Assembly: GCF_947493425.1 (NCBI RefSeq)
Contig: NZ_CANLRP010000040.1
Coordinates: 1-51,896, forward strand
Source of the DNA: an uncultured Microscilla sp.
GTDB lineage: Bacteria; Bacteroidota; Bacteroidia; Cytophagales; Microscillaceae
DNA length: 51,896 bases
Direction: 5' to 3'
In this document: positions 44,064 through 51,896 of the stretch, in pieces
How positions within the stretch are numbered: the stretch's first letter is position 1
Layout: each line of letters starts with the position of its first letter
The notes under the pieces: model-generated
Told to the model about the DNA's origin: nothing
Databases searched by the model: none
The model's input: only the letters and a program-made list of their open reading frames with translations
Position numbers and translations under genes: made by a program

Positions 44064-44864
44064 CTATGAAAGCCCTTCTGCATCTGCCACAATTTCGGCA
44101 AGGTCAAAAACTTTTACATCGTGCTCACGCTCTTTGCTTTTCACTCCATCGGTCATCATAGTCATACAAAAAGGACAAGCCGCCGCTACTACATTGGCAC
44201 CCGTTTCCAGGGCGTCTTCTATACGCTCTACATTGATCTCTTTTTTGCCTTTTTCGGCATCTTTAAACATTTGCGCCCCTCCTGCTCCACAGCATAAACC
44301 TTTGGTGCGGCAACGCTTCATCTCTACCAAATCGGCATCGAGTTGCTCAAGCACCTTGCGGGGGGCTTCGTAAATGTCGTTGGCTCTGCCCAGGTAACAA
44401 GAGTCATGGTAGGTAATTTTTTTACCTTTAAACTCTCCACCTTCTGTCATTTTTACTTTTCCAGCGTCAATCAATTGCTGCAAAAATGTAGAGTGGTGAA
44501 TTACGTCATAGTCACCGCCCAACTCTTTGTATTCATTTTTAAGAATATTAAAGCAATGAGGACAAGCGGTTACTATTTTTTTGATGTTGTAAGCATTCAA
44601 CAACTCAATGTTGCCAATTGCCTGCATTTGAAAAAGGTCTTCGCGTCCGGCACGTTTAGCAGGGTCGCCAGTACAAGACTCTTCGGTGCCCAACACGGCA
44701 AAGTCAATGCCCACTTTGTTCAATATTTTCACCATAGCAATGGTTACTTTTTTGTAACGATCATCAAATGATCCTGCACAACCTACCCAGAAAAGTACCT
44801 CTGGGGTCTTGCCTTCTGCTGCCAAATCCGCCATCAAAGGCACTTTATATGTCATTTCGCTCAT
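44064..44864 (-). CDS. CCG-domain (Fe-S)-binding protein (HdrB/GlpC-like)
   Basis: 266 aa from MSEMTYKVP (Met 11 codons upstream rejected by family comparison). Two cysteine-rich CCG domains: WVGCAGSFDDR, EESCTGDPAKR, ACPHCFN, then DSCYLGRAN, GLCCGAGGAQM and AACPFCMTMM. These bind a non-cubane 4Fe-4S cluster in heterodisulfide-reductase-type electron transfer proteins. The usual partner, a membrane 4Fe-4S protein, is encoded at 46897-48225, but two unrelated genes lie between. Confidence 0.85.
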   Translation of the reverse strand: MSEMTYKVPLMADLAAEGKTPEVLFWVGCAGSFDDRYKKVTIAMVKILNKVGIDFAVLGTEESCTGDPAKRAGREDLFQMQAIGNIELLNAYNIKKIVTACPHCFNILKNEYKELGGDYDVIHHSTFLQQLIDAGKVKMTEGGEFKGKKITYHDSCYLGRANDIYEAPRKVLEQLDADLVEMKRCRTKGLCCGAGGAQMFKDAEKGKKEINVERIEDALETGANVVAAACPFCMTMMTDGVKSKEREHDVKVFDLAEIVADAEGLS

Positions 44865-44994
44865 TTTTTTTACATTTAATACCGGCTTTATATCCATTGC
44901 CAGTTTTTACTCAGTGCAAGCACATCAAAACAGTACTTGCGTTAATTTATATTAAAAACTAATGCTAATTAATATTCAGTGCAACCTGCATCGC

Positions 44995-45585
44995 CTAACG
45001 TGGCGGTGCTATCTTTTTAGGTACTACTCCTCCCCCTTTGTTTTTAGTATCTACCTGCTCTACCTGTAAGGCGTTGTAGTTTACAAAACTGCCAATGAGG
45101 TTATGAAAAGCAGGGCGAATAAACAGGGTCATTCCAAATATAATCAGAGATAAGGATATAGATACGGCAATGTTGTTCTTCTTTATTTCGGCTATTTCGT
45201 CCAGGTCTATAGTGGCTTTGATGTATACAAAAAAGCTGATAAGAATCAGTAATACACTGAATGTCAAAGAAATAGCATAGAACAAAAAGAAATACCCCAA
45301 CGAAATCATAAATATCTTGATCGTGATTTTGTTATGTGCCTCTACCATTGTTTGCAGAGCACTGTTGGATGATTTTATGCTGGTTTGAATCAACAACAAG
45401 GTGCATATAATCAAAATTGCTTTGAACAACGCAATAGAAATATTGCCTTCTTTGACCATTTTCAGTGTATTTACCTTTAGCACCAGCTTGTCTATTACCT
45501 TTAAGGCAATATAGATGGTAAGCAACCCAAAAACCAGCGACAGAGAAACGTCATAAATAGAAAAAATGATTCTGTTGGTATCCAT
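44995..45585 (-). CDS. Tandem DUF350-like membrane protein
   Basis: A 196-aa protein with five or six hydrophobic helices. It contains two DUF350-like units: VIDKLVLKVNTLKMVKEGN (near 28-46) and IKATIDLDEIAEIKKNNIAV (near 120-140), each followed by a helix. This resembles the single DUF350 protein at 23541. The C-terminal 30 residues are Lys/Gly/Pro-rich. It starts 35 nt after the transglutaminase-like gene. Confidence 0.6.
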   Translation of the reverse strand: MDTNRIIFSIYDVSLSLVFGLLTIYIALKVIDKLVLKVNTLKMVKEGNISIALFKAILIICTLLLIQTSIKSSNSALQTMVEAHNKITIKIFMISLGYFFLFYAISLTFSVLLILISFFVYIKATIDLDEIAEIKKNNIAVSISLSLIIFGMTLFIRPAFHNLIGSFVNYNALQVEQVDTKNKGGGVVPKKIAPPR

Positions 45586-45619
45586 ACTTCAGGTTTTGTT
45601 TAAGTAATGAGTTTTGGGT

Positions 45620-46603
45620 TTAGTTATAATAACCTTTAGCTGGCTCTATTTTATTGATTGTGTAATTACTAAATCCATCTTTGCCAAAAGCAAGCCTGGC
45701 AGGTCCGGTAGGTTCACACAAAATATACTTTTCGCCCCTATAGGTTACATACTTTTGATAAGGCTTGGGCACACCCTTGATTGCCAGAAATAAATGCCCT
45801 GGAATAGTCACAAAAACAATTTTGTAACGAGGGTTGTGCAAAAGCACACTGGCAAACAATACTGCTTTGGTATCGCAGTCGGCGTAGCCTTTAGTCAAAG
45901 CCAATGAGGGTGGAAATATTCCCCCTGTTTGTTTATTATTATACAAATCGGCCGGAATTTTATAAGGTATATCCTGACAAAATTTCAACAACTCATCTAT
46001 TGGTTTTTGGTAAGACGCATCCTGCCCCACCTTTTTCATGATCATTTCATAGATAGGGCGGGTAATATTTCGGCTGATATGGATCATTCGATTGTAGTCA
46101 GGGCTTGCGGTATTATTTTGCACTTTGAAATATCCTCGTTCGGCGATTTCGCGTATTTCATCTTCTGATGAAAAAGAACGTTTAAAAAAATCATGGGGTA
46201 AACCAAATCTATTGTTAATGTTGTCAATAGACAATTTTCGGTTGCCCCATTTCATTTTTGTTCCCCGGTTTGCCACATCACGGTACACATAATCAAACAC
46301 ATAGTTGTCTGACTCTATATCTACCTTTTGGTGGTTGCGCTCTTTGGTAAGTTGAATAATGGCAGCAAAACTTGGCGCTGGGTCAACACGGGTATTGTCA
46401 CCAGACGAACCACCGCCTGAGCCGCTGTTACCATCTTTAAAAAGATAGCTATAGTCACCATGGTTGTTGTTTCCTGACCCTGTATCTACAAATTCTTTAA
46501 AGTTTTCGCTTAACCCTCCTGCCAATGCCAACAATGCTACAAGCACTACTCCCAAAGTAAGGATGAGCTTGAACAAGCGACCAATGAACCGAAAAAGTCC
46601 CAT
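45620..46603 (-). CDS. Transglutaminase-like membrane-anchored protein
   Basis: A 327-aa protein with N-terminal membrane segment (about 11-30), Gly/Ser/Asn-rich linker (40-75), and a globular domain. Residues about 240-310 have the papain-like transglutaminase pattern: Cys in GYADCDTKAVLFAS, His in IPGHLFLAI and an acidic residue in YILCEPTG. Activity could be proteolysis, amide or polyamine cross-linking. It lies on the periplasmic side. Upstream of the tandem DUF350 gene, and separated from the Fe-S gene by a terminator. Confidence 0.7.
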   Translation of the reverse strand: MGLFRFIGRLFKLILTLGVVLVALLALAGGLSENFKEFVDTGSGNNNHGDYSYLFKDGNSGSGGGSSGDNTRVDPAPSFAAIIQLTKERNHQKVDIESDNYVFDYVYRDVANRGTKMKWGNRKLSIDNINNRFGLPHDFFKRSFSSEDEIREIAERGYFKVQNNTASPDYNRMIHISRNITRPIYEMIMKKVGQDASYQKPIDELLKFCQDIPYKIPADLYNNKQTGGIFPPSLALTKGYADCDTKAVLFASVLLHNPRYKIVFVTIPGHLFLAIKGVPKPYQKYVTYRGEKYILCEPTGPARLAFGKDGFSNYTINKIEPAKGYYN

Positions 46604-46896
46604 AAGTTTTTAATTTTTGAGTAAACAAATCAATAGCTCAATGATACATTCACCAACTGTACAACTGCTCAAATAAAACGCTATGTCTCCTGCAACTGTT
46701 TATCTTATCATAAGAGGGTGCTTGCCTCACATCACTATTAGTTTTAGAGTACCCTCAATTTGCTTGCCTCACTTTTATCCTTTAAACTTTCCAACCTGCC
46801 GAAAACTTTGATTTAGGTAGTCCAAACATAAAAAGTTTGTTTTTGAGTAATACTACATACAACTCAAAAACAAACTTACTTATGCCTAACCCTTAG
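46604..46896. other. Intergenic region with terminator
   Basis: About 290 bp. Holds the minus-strand terminator 46833-46877 and the presumed promoter of the transglutaminase-like/DUF350 pair; nothing else is seen. Confidence 0.5.
46833..46877 (-). terminator. Terminator after the membrane Fe-S gene
   Basis: Minus strand: AAGTTTGTTTTTGAGT pairs perfectly with ACTCAAAAACAAACTT (16 bp) around a 13-nt loop, followed by TTTATG. It lies 20 nt after the stop of the gene at 46897. Confidence 0.7.
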
Positions 46897-48225
46897 TTAG
46901 TCGTTCAGGTTCTCAGCCCAGTTGAAACGGTCAGTGGGCGAAAACTGCCAGGGAGCCATATTGTTCTCAATATTGGTAAACATGGAGTTCCACGATTGTG
47001 GGGTGTCGGCTTCTTCCAAGGCAATGTAACGACGCATTTGTAAAATAATAGACAATGGGTCTATATTGATCGGGCAGGCATCTGTACAAGCATTGCAAGT
47101 AGTACAAGCCATTAATTCTTCTTTAGAAATGCGCTCATCGCTGTATAGCCCATGACCTTCTGTAAGGGCTTTGTCAAGCTCGCCTCCTTTGGCTATATAC
47201 TCCCCTATTTCTTCCATTCGGTCGCGGGTATCCATCATTACTTTGCGTGGCGATAGTTTTTTGCCAGTAATGTTTGCCGGACAGTTAGAAGTACACCGAC
47301 CACACTCAGTACAAGAGTAGGCATCCATGAGGTTTTTCCAAGTCAGGTCGTTGATGTCTTTGGCACCAAAACGATCAATTTCGGGCATGTTGCCATCGTC
47401 TTCTTTGAGCCCCAAAGCCAGCTGCACTTCGTTGGTTACCGACTCCATATTGTCCATATAACCTTTGGGCTGTAGGTTCGAGAAGTAGGTGTTTGGAAAT
47501 GCCAGTGCAATATGAAGGTGCTTAGAATAAGTAACATACACAGCAAAAGCAAAGATACCCAAAATATGAAACCACCACCCCACACGTTCTATCACCACCA
47601 AAGCATTCATAGACAAACCCTCTAACATAGGAGTAAACATTTGACTAAATAAAAATGCCCCAGTTTGGGGATAGTGTGCTGCACCTTTAGCCTGTAATAC
47701 AGTATCAGCAGCATTCATCAACAAGATGGCAGCCATCAGGGTAATCTCCACCACCAAGATTACAGTGGCATCAAGGGCTGGCCAGCCTTTCATTTCGGGG
47801 TTACTAAAACGGGGTACCTTAAGTAGGTGACGACGAATAAGGAAGATAACACAGGCAAGTAATACTCCTACTGCCAAAAATTCAAAGAAACTAATGAGTA
47901 TGGTATAAAAACCTCCCAACAATCCAGCAAAAATCCGGTGTGTACCTGTTATTCCATCTATAATAATCTCTAATACTTCTATATTGATAAGTACAAACCC
48001 AGCATATACCAAAAAGTGAAGTATCCCCACTAAAGGTTTGTCAAACATTTTTTGTTGCCCAAAAGCTATACGTAACATTGTTTTCCAGCGAGCCGATGGG
48101 TTATCTGTACGATCCAGTGACCTCCCCAACTTAATGTTGGCACTAATGCGGGAAACCCTGCGGTAAATCAAGTAAGCTGTCACCCCCAATGCAATCAAAA
48201 AAGCAACCTGCGGTAAAAATTTCAT
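46897..48225 (-). CDS. Membrane 4Fe-4S electron-transfer protein (HdrC/NarI-like fusion)
   Basis: A 442-aa protein. Residues 1-250 contain about five or six membrane helices with conserved His, like the NarI-type haem b subunit. Residues 290-400 carry two 4Fe-4S motifs, CTECGRCTSNCPANI and CTTCNACTDACPINI. This layout occurs in membrane reductases that pass electrons to a CCG protein. The CCG partner is at 44064. Electron donor and acceptor not known. Confidence 0.85.
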   Translation of the reverse strand: MKFLPQVAFLIALGVTAYLIYRRVSRISANIKLGRSLDRTDNPSARWKTMLRIAFGQQKMFDKPLVGILHFLVYAGFVLINIEVLEIIIDGITGTHRIFAGLLGGFYTILISFFEFLAVGVLLACVIFLIRRHLLKVPRFSNPEMKGWPALDATVILVVEITLMAAILLMNAADTVLQAKGAAHYPQTGAFLFSQMFTPMLEGLSMNALVVIERVGWWFHILGIFAFAVYVTYSKHLHIALAFPNTYFSNLQPKGYMDNMESVTNEVQLALGLKEDDGNMPEIDRFGAKDINDLTWKNLMDAYSCTECGRCTSNCPANITGKKLSPRKVMMDTRDRMEEIGEYIAKGGELDKALTEGHGLYSDERISKEELMACTTCNACTDACPINIDPLSIILQMRRYIALEEADTPQSWNSMFTNIENNMAPWQFSPTDRFNWAENLND

Positions 48226-48285
48226 AATATTGAATCCGATTTACGTGTCTAATTTTTTAAAAATAAATATTTTTTTCGTTAAAAG

Positions 48286-48316
48286 TTTGGAATAACCAAT
48301 CGCGTGGTTACCTTTG
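48286..48316 (+). promoter_or_regulatory. Promoter of tRNA-Phe copy 1
   Basis: TTTG (48286-48289), 19-bp spacer, TACCTTTG (48309-48316), a full match to the Bacteroidota consensus. Confidence 0.85.
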
Positions 48317-48337
48317 CACTCCCGATTGAAAAACAAC

Positions 48338-48410
48338 GGTGACATAGCTCAGTTGGTAGAGCATCGGACTGAAAATCCGTGTGTCCCTGGTTCGAATCCT
48401 GGTGTCACCA
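48338..48410 (+). tRNA. tRNA-Phe (anticodon GAA), copy 1
   Basis: 73 nt: acceptor GGTGACA/TGTCACC, anticodon stem TCGGA/TCCGT with loop CTGAAAA (GAA anticodon), T arm CCTGG-TTCGAAT-CCTGG, discriminator A. CCA is not encoded. The T stem has one T-T mismatch at positions 51-63, unlike copy 2. Confidence 0.95.
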
Positions 48411-48424
48411 CTTTTTATTCGTTG

Positions 48425-48462
48425 AGCCTTTCTTTTAATTAAGAAAGGCTTTTTTGTTTTTT
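48425..48462 (+). terminator. Terminator of tRNA-Phe copy 1
   Basis: AGCCTTTCTT pairs with AAGAAAGGCT; TTTTTTGTTTTTT follows. Confidence 0.85.
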
Positions 48463-48985
48463 GGATTAAAGCTGTAACTTCACGCCCTAACCCCTTTCTT
48501 ATTTCAGCTTTTATTGTGTTAATATACATAATTGTACTTATCTCTTCAGTAAATTTTGTATTTTTATATTCTTGTATATAATTATTCTAAAAATACTCGG
48601 TTAGCATACCATTCTCAAAACAAATCTACGCAATTCAGTGGTTATTTAAATAACTTTCATAGTCTGATGGGTTAATTTTGAATCATTCTAAATACTTTAT
48701 TTTTAAGTATTAAATACTTGAAGGCACAGCGTTTTTTTTCTGTTAGTTTTAAGTTACTATTCTTATCGGTTTTGCCAGCTACTCCCCTCTTTTAAGGCCT
48801 GAGCACAGCAACATTATTTCTGCGATGAATACCTAATCGGCAGTAAGACATTGGTCTTGTTTTGCCCCAATTTTGACTATCCTACTTTTTTTTTAGAATA
48901 ATTAAAGTAAAAATAAAAGAAATCATATTTGACAAAAATGTTTATCATAAGTGATTTAAAAAAATTAAAAAAAAGGTAAAAAATG

Positions 48986-49016
48986 TTTGCAATTAAACAG
49001 CGGCTTATTACCTTTG
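48986..49016 (+). promoter_or_regulatory. Promoter of tRNA-Phe copy 2
   Basis: TTTG (48986-48989), 19-bp spacer, TACCTTTG (49009-49016), the same spacing as copy 1. Confidence 0.85.
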
Positions 49017-49039
49017 CAATCCCAACTAAGAAAAACAAC

Positions 49040-49112
49040 GGTGACATAGCTCAGTTGGTAGAGCATCGGACTGAAAATCCGTGTGTCCCTGGTTCGAATC
49101 CAGGTGTCACCA
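49040..49112 (+). tRNA. tRNA-Phe (anticodon GAA), copy 2
   Basis: 73 nt, identical to copy 1 except for one base in the T stem (CCAGG instead of CCTGG), which gives perfect pairing here. CCA is not encoded. Confidence 0.95.
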
Positions 49113-49123
49113 CTTATTCCAAA

Positions 49124-49160
49124 AAGCCCATTCAGAATGTCTGAATGGGCTTTCTTTTCT
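49124..49160 (+). terminator. Terminator of tRNA-Phe copy 2
   Basis: AAGCCCATTCAG pairs with CTGAATGGGCTT; TTCTTTTCTT follows. Confidence 0.85.
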
Positions 49161-49809
49161 TCAGAGGCACCCTTCTTATGTTTACCCACAAGTCATTGTT
49201 TTTAGCTTATTTAATTGATCATTTGCTCCTGACTACAAAAGCACTACTTATCGTTGATTCTATTTTAATGTGTTCAACGGTAGGCATTGTTTGGTGAATG
49301 GGCTTATTCTTAATATCTCTAATTTGAGAATAATCGCTGCATTATTTTCCCACAATTGATTTCGTCTTTCATTGTTTTACTACCACAAGAGTAGGACAAC
49401 CTTCCCTTTTGAGTAATCTTTAAAATATACAAAGTTTTGAGTGCTGTTAATATTTAACATTTCAGAGATGTTATATAAATGTTCAAAGTGCTTATTTTCA
49501 TAAAAATCAAAAAATCTTTTAAAACTTACATATAATACTTTCCTAAACACAAGTATTTTCTTTTAGTCATATTTTTGACTAGGAGTCAAAAAATTTCTAT
49601 GAAATAGTACTTAAAAACAATAAAATATTATATTTTTGCCATTGAGTTATATTTTCAACTGGTATATTTCAATAAAACAGTAGTATAACTCACAATTTAT
49701 ACACAGAAAAATCACGAATACCCCAATTACATTGCTTGGTTCTGTATCACAAATGTTACATGACCAATACACAACTAAATTTACAATTTATATTACACTC
49801 TTTACACAG

Positions 49810-51366
49810 ATGAAAAAGTACATGCTAATTGCGGTGACTGCCTTTTTAATGGGTAGTTGCTCAACCCGAACAGAGGATAATGTTACCCCTGACCCTCAGC
49901 AAAGTGTGGAATTGGTAAACAAGGCCACCAGAGATAAGATCATTGCTGACAACCTTAAAACTAAAGGTGAGTTTGAATGGGCTTGGGTAGACAATGCTAC
50001 TTTGTTTTCGGCCATTACAGATGGCAATGACGGCTCAATGACCGTGGGCTACATGCCCGAAGGCTTCAAAAATATCAATACCCGCATGCATGAGATTGAC
50101 GTAAAGTCTAGCGAATGGGTAGAAGCTAAAGAACAGCTTATCAGCGATATTCAAGCTGTTTATAAAAAGTATGGCATCAACAAAACCAGAAAAGAATTGG
50201 TGCTTAGAGAACATGACGTGTTGCCTTTCTTCAAGGTATCGGTTTCTATCGTTCAAGTAGTAGACTTGGTACGTAACTCTCCCAAGGTGCGTTATGCCGA
50301 ACCATCTACCTATAATTTTACTATGCCAGGGCAAAACAATCACCGAATCACTGGTTCGCCAGGGTGTGGTTCAGAAACCAGTGGCACTATTCCATCGGCC
50401 GATTATTTCAGGGCTTCGGATAATGCTTTAGTTTCGTGGCACTTAGAAAAAAACCGGGTAACTCAAGCTTGGGGAATCAGTGGCAAAGGGCGCAACATTA
50501 ACTTAGGAGTGATTGATACGGGAACGTCTCCGGCACAGCCTAAATTAGGTAGTTCTTTTAATGGTGGTTACTCTAATGTTGGTAGAAGAATTCAACGTTA
50601 TGGTACGTTTGCTCCAAGCGTATGGTTTTGGCAAAAACGCAAAATAGATGGTCCTAACGACGATTGTGGACACGGTACGTCTATGTCGGGAGTAATGGCT
50701 GCCCCAAGAACTACCGATGGTACTCCCACTGGAGTAGCTTATGAGTCTAACTTATATGCAGTACGTGGAACCGACGATGTAATGTTAAACAGTGGTGATG
50801 AGCAAGACGGAGTGAGTGATGCTTTGGTGTTGCTTGCCAACAAAAATACGCACATTATTAGCATGTCATTGGGTAACTTATGGTCTGTAGGGCAAATTGC
50901 CGATGCAGTAAGGTATGCTTATGGCAAAGGAAAAATGATTTTTAGTGCCGCAGGTACTTCATTTTCTTGGGCTAACAATATTGTCGGGGTGATTTTTCCA
51001 GCTACTATGTCAGAAATTTTAGCAGTAACTGGGGTAACAGATCGCAACGGTTACAAAGAGTGTCATAATTGCCACTATGGTAGAAAGGTTGATTTTGTAT
51101 TGGTTATGCAAAGAGATGGCAGTAGCAGTCGCACTGCTTTGACATTGCCCATGAGCGGTAACTCGCCCGATCAGGTAGGTGGCTCTTCGGTAGCAACCGC
51201 TACTATGGCAGGCATTGCAGCTTTGGTTTGGTCTACCAACCCTTCACAGTCTCGCGCTACTGTATTGCAACGCTTGAAAAGCAGTGCTGAGTTTTATCCT
51301 AATCGTAACTCTAGCTTTGGTTGGGGCAAGGTAGACGCTTATAAAGCAGTGGCAAGTGTACGTTAA
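49810..51366 (+). CDS. Subtilase (S8) lipoprotein
   Basis: 518 aa from MKKYMLIAV (26 upstream in-frame codons rejected because the lipoprotein signal starts here; lipobox LMGSC). A propeptide-like I9 domain (about 65-180, ending RNSPKVRYAEPS) precedes the catalytic domain. The triad is Asp236 in LGVIDTG, His288 in CGHGTSMSGVMAA and Ser460 in GGSSVATATMAG (replacing the usual GTSMAAP). No C-terminal sorting domain is present. Probably a surface or periplasmic serine protease. Confidence 0.9.
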   Translation: MKKYMLIAVTAFLMGSCSTRTEDNVTPDPQQSVELVNKATRDKIIADNLKTKGEFEWAWVDNATLFSAITDGNDGSMTVGYMPEGFKNINTRMHEIDVKSSEWVEAKEQLISDIQAVYKKYGINKTRKELVLREHDVLPFFKVSVSIVQVVDLVRNSPKVRYAEPSTYNFTMPGQNNHRITGSPGCGSETSGTIPSADYFRASDNALVSWHLEKNRVTQAWGISGKGRNINLGVIDTGTSPAQPKLGSSFNGGYSNVGRRIQRYGTFAPSVWFWQKRKIDGPNDDCGHGTSMSGVMAAPRTTDGTPTGVAYESNLYAVRGTDDVMLNSGDEQDGVSDALVLLANKNTHIISMSLGNLWSVGQIADAVRYAYGKGKMIFSAAGTSFSWANNIVGVIFPATMSEILAVTGVTDRNGYKECHNCHYGRKVDFVLVMQRDGSSSRTALTLPMSGNSPDQVGGSSVATATMAGIAALVWSTNPSQSRATVLQRLKSSAEFYPNRNSSFGWGKVDAYKAVASVR

Positions 51367-51425
51367 ATAGTTCACAGGTATGCCGCCTCAAGGAACCTGT
51401 GAATGAATACGTCATAAATGTAACT

Positions 51426-51466
51426 AAAGCCACCCAGGATCATCTTTTGATCGTGGGTGGCTTTTT
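51426..51466 (+). terminator. Terminator of the subtilase gene
   Basis: AAAGCCACCC...GATC pairs with GATC...GGGTGGCTTT, followed by TTTGC. It lies 60 nt after the stop. Confidence 0.85.
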
Positions 51467-51657
51467 GCTTTGTAAATAATTCGTGCCAGCAATTAAACCA
51501 CTGTTTATCAATAATTTATCAATTTTCAATATTCCTTATTTATTTATTTTTTTAACAGGGCTTTTGTTCAAACCTTTTCTTGAATTATACAATCCTTCTT
51601 ACATATTTTCTGTTTTCACAATCAAATAGTTTATTTTAGTGAGAGAAGTTATCCTAA

Positions 51658-51817
51658 GTACACTGTAAATTAAGTAAGTTGTTGCGTAGTTCGAGTTTAT
51701 TTTGTTTGCTGGCGATCTTTACAAATAGAGCATAGCCAAAGCTACGCGATTTTTGTAAAGAGAAGTCAGAGGGCAAAAGAAGCCGAAATAAGTAAAGATA
51801 TTTAGTTTACAGTGTAC
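51658..51817. repeat. Family 3 palindromic element, copy a
   Basis: 160 bp, ends GTACACTGTAAATTAAG and (other strand) GTACACTGTAAACTAAA, flanked by TAA on both sides (51655-51657, 51818-51820). It has an inner AGCATAGCCAAAGCTACGC-type dyad. Its right-hand TAA is also the left flank of the following family 1 element. Confidence 0.75.
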
Positions 51818-51820
51818 TAA

Positions 51821-51896
51821 GGAATGGTACCAAAATAAATACGCATTCTTAACCTCATCTTTTGAGGCTATACTTTGTTAAAAAATAGACGAATAG
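51821..51896. repeat. Family 1 palindromic element, copy D (cut by window edge)
   Basis: Begins GGAATGGTACCAAAATAAAT after TAA (51818-51820) and follows copy C nearly base for base to the end of the window. Confidence 0.75.

Larger units (their letters stand above)
48226..49809. other. Region with two tRNA genes and otherwise no coding sequence
   Basis: About 1.6 kb between the Fe-S gene and the peptidase gene. It contains tRNA-Phe copies at 48338 and 49040 with promoters and terminators. The remaining 48463-48985 and 49161-49809 are AT-rich and show no ORF or repeat I can support. The two ORFs that cross the tRNA genes are artefacts. Confidence 0.7.
51367..51896. other. Intergenic region with terminator and two abutting elements
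   Basis: Contains the terminator 51426-51466, the family 3 element 51658-51817 and the start of a family 1 element (51821-). Confidence 0.7.

Noticed and set aside
48308..48529. Open frame crossing tRNA-Phe copy 1 (73 codons, minus strand)
   Set aside because: It is the antisense of the tRNA and its terminator; the similar frame at 48965-49189 shares protein sequence only because the tRNA is duplicated.
48965..49189. Open frame crossing tRNA-Phe copy 2
   Set aside because: Same reason: antisense of the tRNA gene, no coding support.

Overview
The window looks like chromosome of a marine, gliding-type Bacteroidota bacterium of the Cytophagales, Microscilla-like; the species is an inference. 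Support: AT-rich DNA, almost no Shine-Dalgarno sites, tRNA promoters of the TTTG-N19-TAnnTTTG type typical of the phylum, and phylum-typical families (GIN-domain lipoprotein, DUF4476, TIGR03643, a PAS-rich SpoIIE phosphatase, DUF350, a CCG-domain Fe-S protein). No rRNA, CRISPR array, phage or autonomous transposase was seen.

Layout. 0.2-2 kb: a PagL-like outer-membrane lipid A deacylase and a GIN lipoprotein. 2.8-21.5 kb: a block rich in signalling genes. It holds a 1352-aa membrane/PAS/SpoIIE phosphatase, a STAS-like protein, an ECF sigma/anti-sigma/outer-membrane operon, two histidine kinases, a SiaB kinase-SiaC partner-switch pair, a haloalkane dehalogenase, 5-formyl-THF cyclo-ligase and a membrane class III adenylate cyclase. 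22.4-25.4 kb: membrane proteins, DUF350 and a membrane spermidine-synthase-like enzyme. 25.5-34.3 kb: glnS, a VanW protein, a WGR/beta-propeller protein, a pentapeptide-repeat protein and a SNF2 helicase. 35.2-37 kb: an AAA ATPase plus DUF4276 pair, a candidate defence system. 37-44 kb: DUF4476, trpS, hldD, aroC, a sugar-dehydrogenase-like lipoprotein and a methyltransferase. 44-48.2 kb: two Fe-S redox proteins that flank a transglutaminase-like/double-DUF350 pair. 48.3-49.1 kb: two near-identical tRNA-Phe genes. 49.8-51.4 kb: a secreted subtilase lipoprotein.

The least expected feature is in the gaps. At least ten short non-coding elements (about 105-195 bp) have terminal inverted repeats and fall into several sequence families. 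In families 1 and 2, and in one family 3 copy, the ends are G...C and the flanks are exact 3-bp direct repeats (TAA, TAT, TTA or TCA). This looks like target-site duplication by one type of missing transposase. Two pairs sit head to tail sharing one TAA. A separate element has a perfect 20-bp terminal inverted repeat and an 8-bp direct repeat.

How genes may work together (inference): the SpoIIE phosphatase, SiaB and SiaC are the three parts of a Sia-type phospho-switch, but there is no diguanylate cyclase here, so the output may be the co-directional PAS histidine kinase or the cyclase. The two DUF350 loci, one with an aminopropyltransferase-like enzyme and one with a transglutaminase-like enzyme, may belong to one polyamine-linked envelope system.
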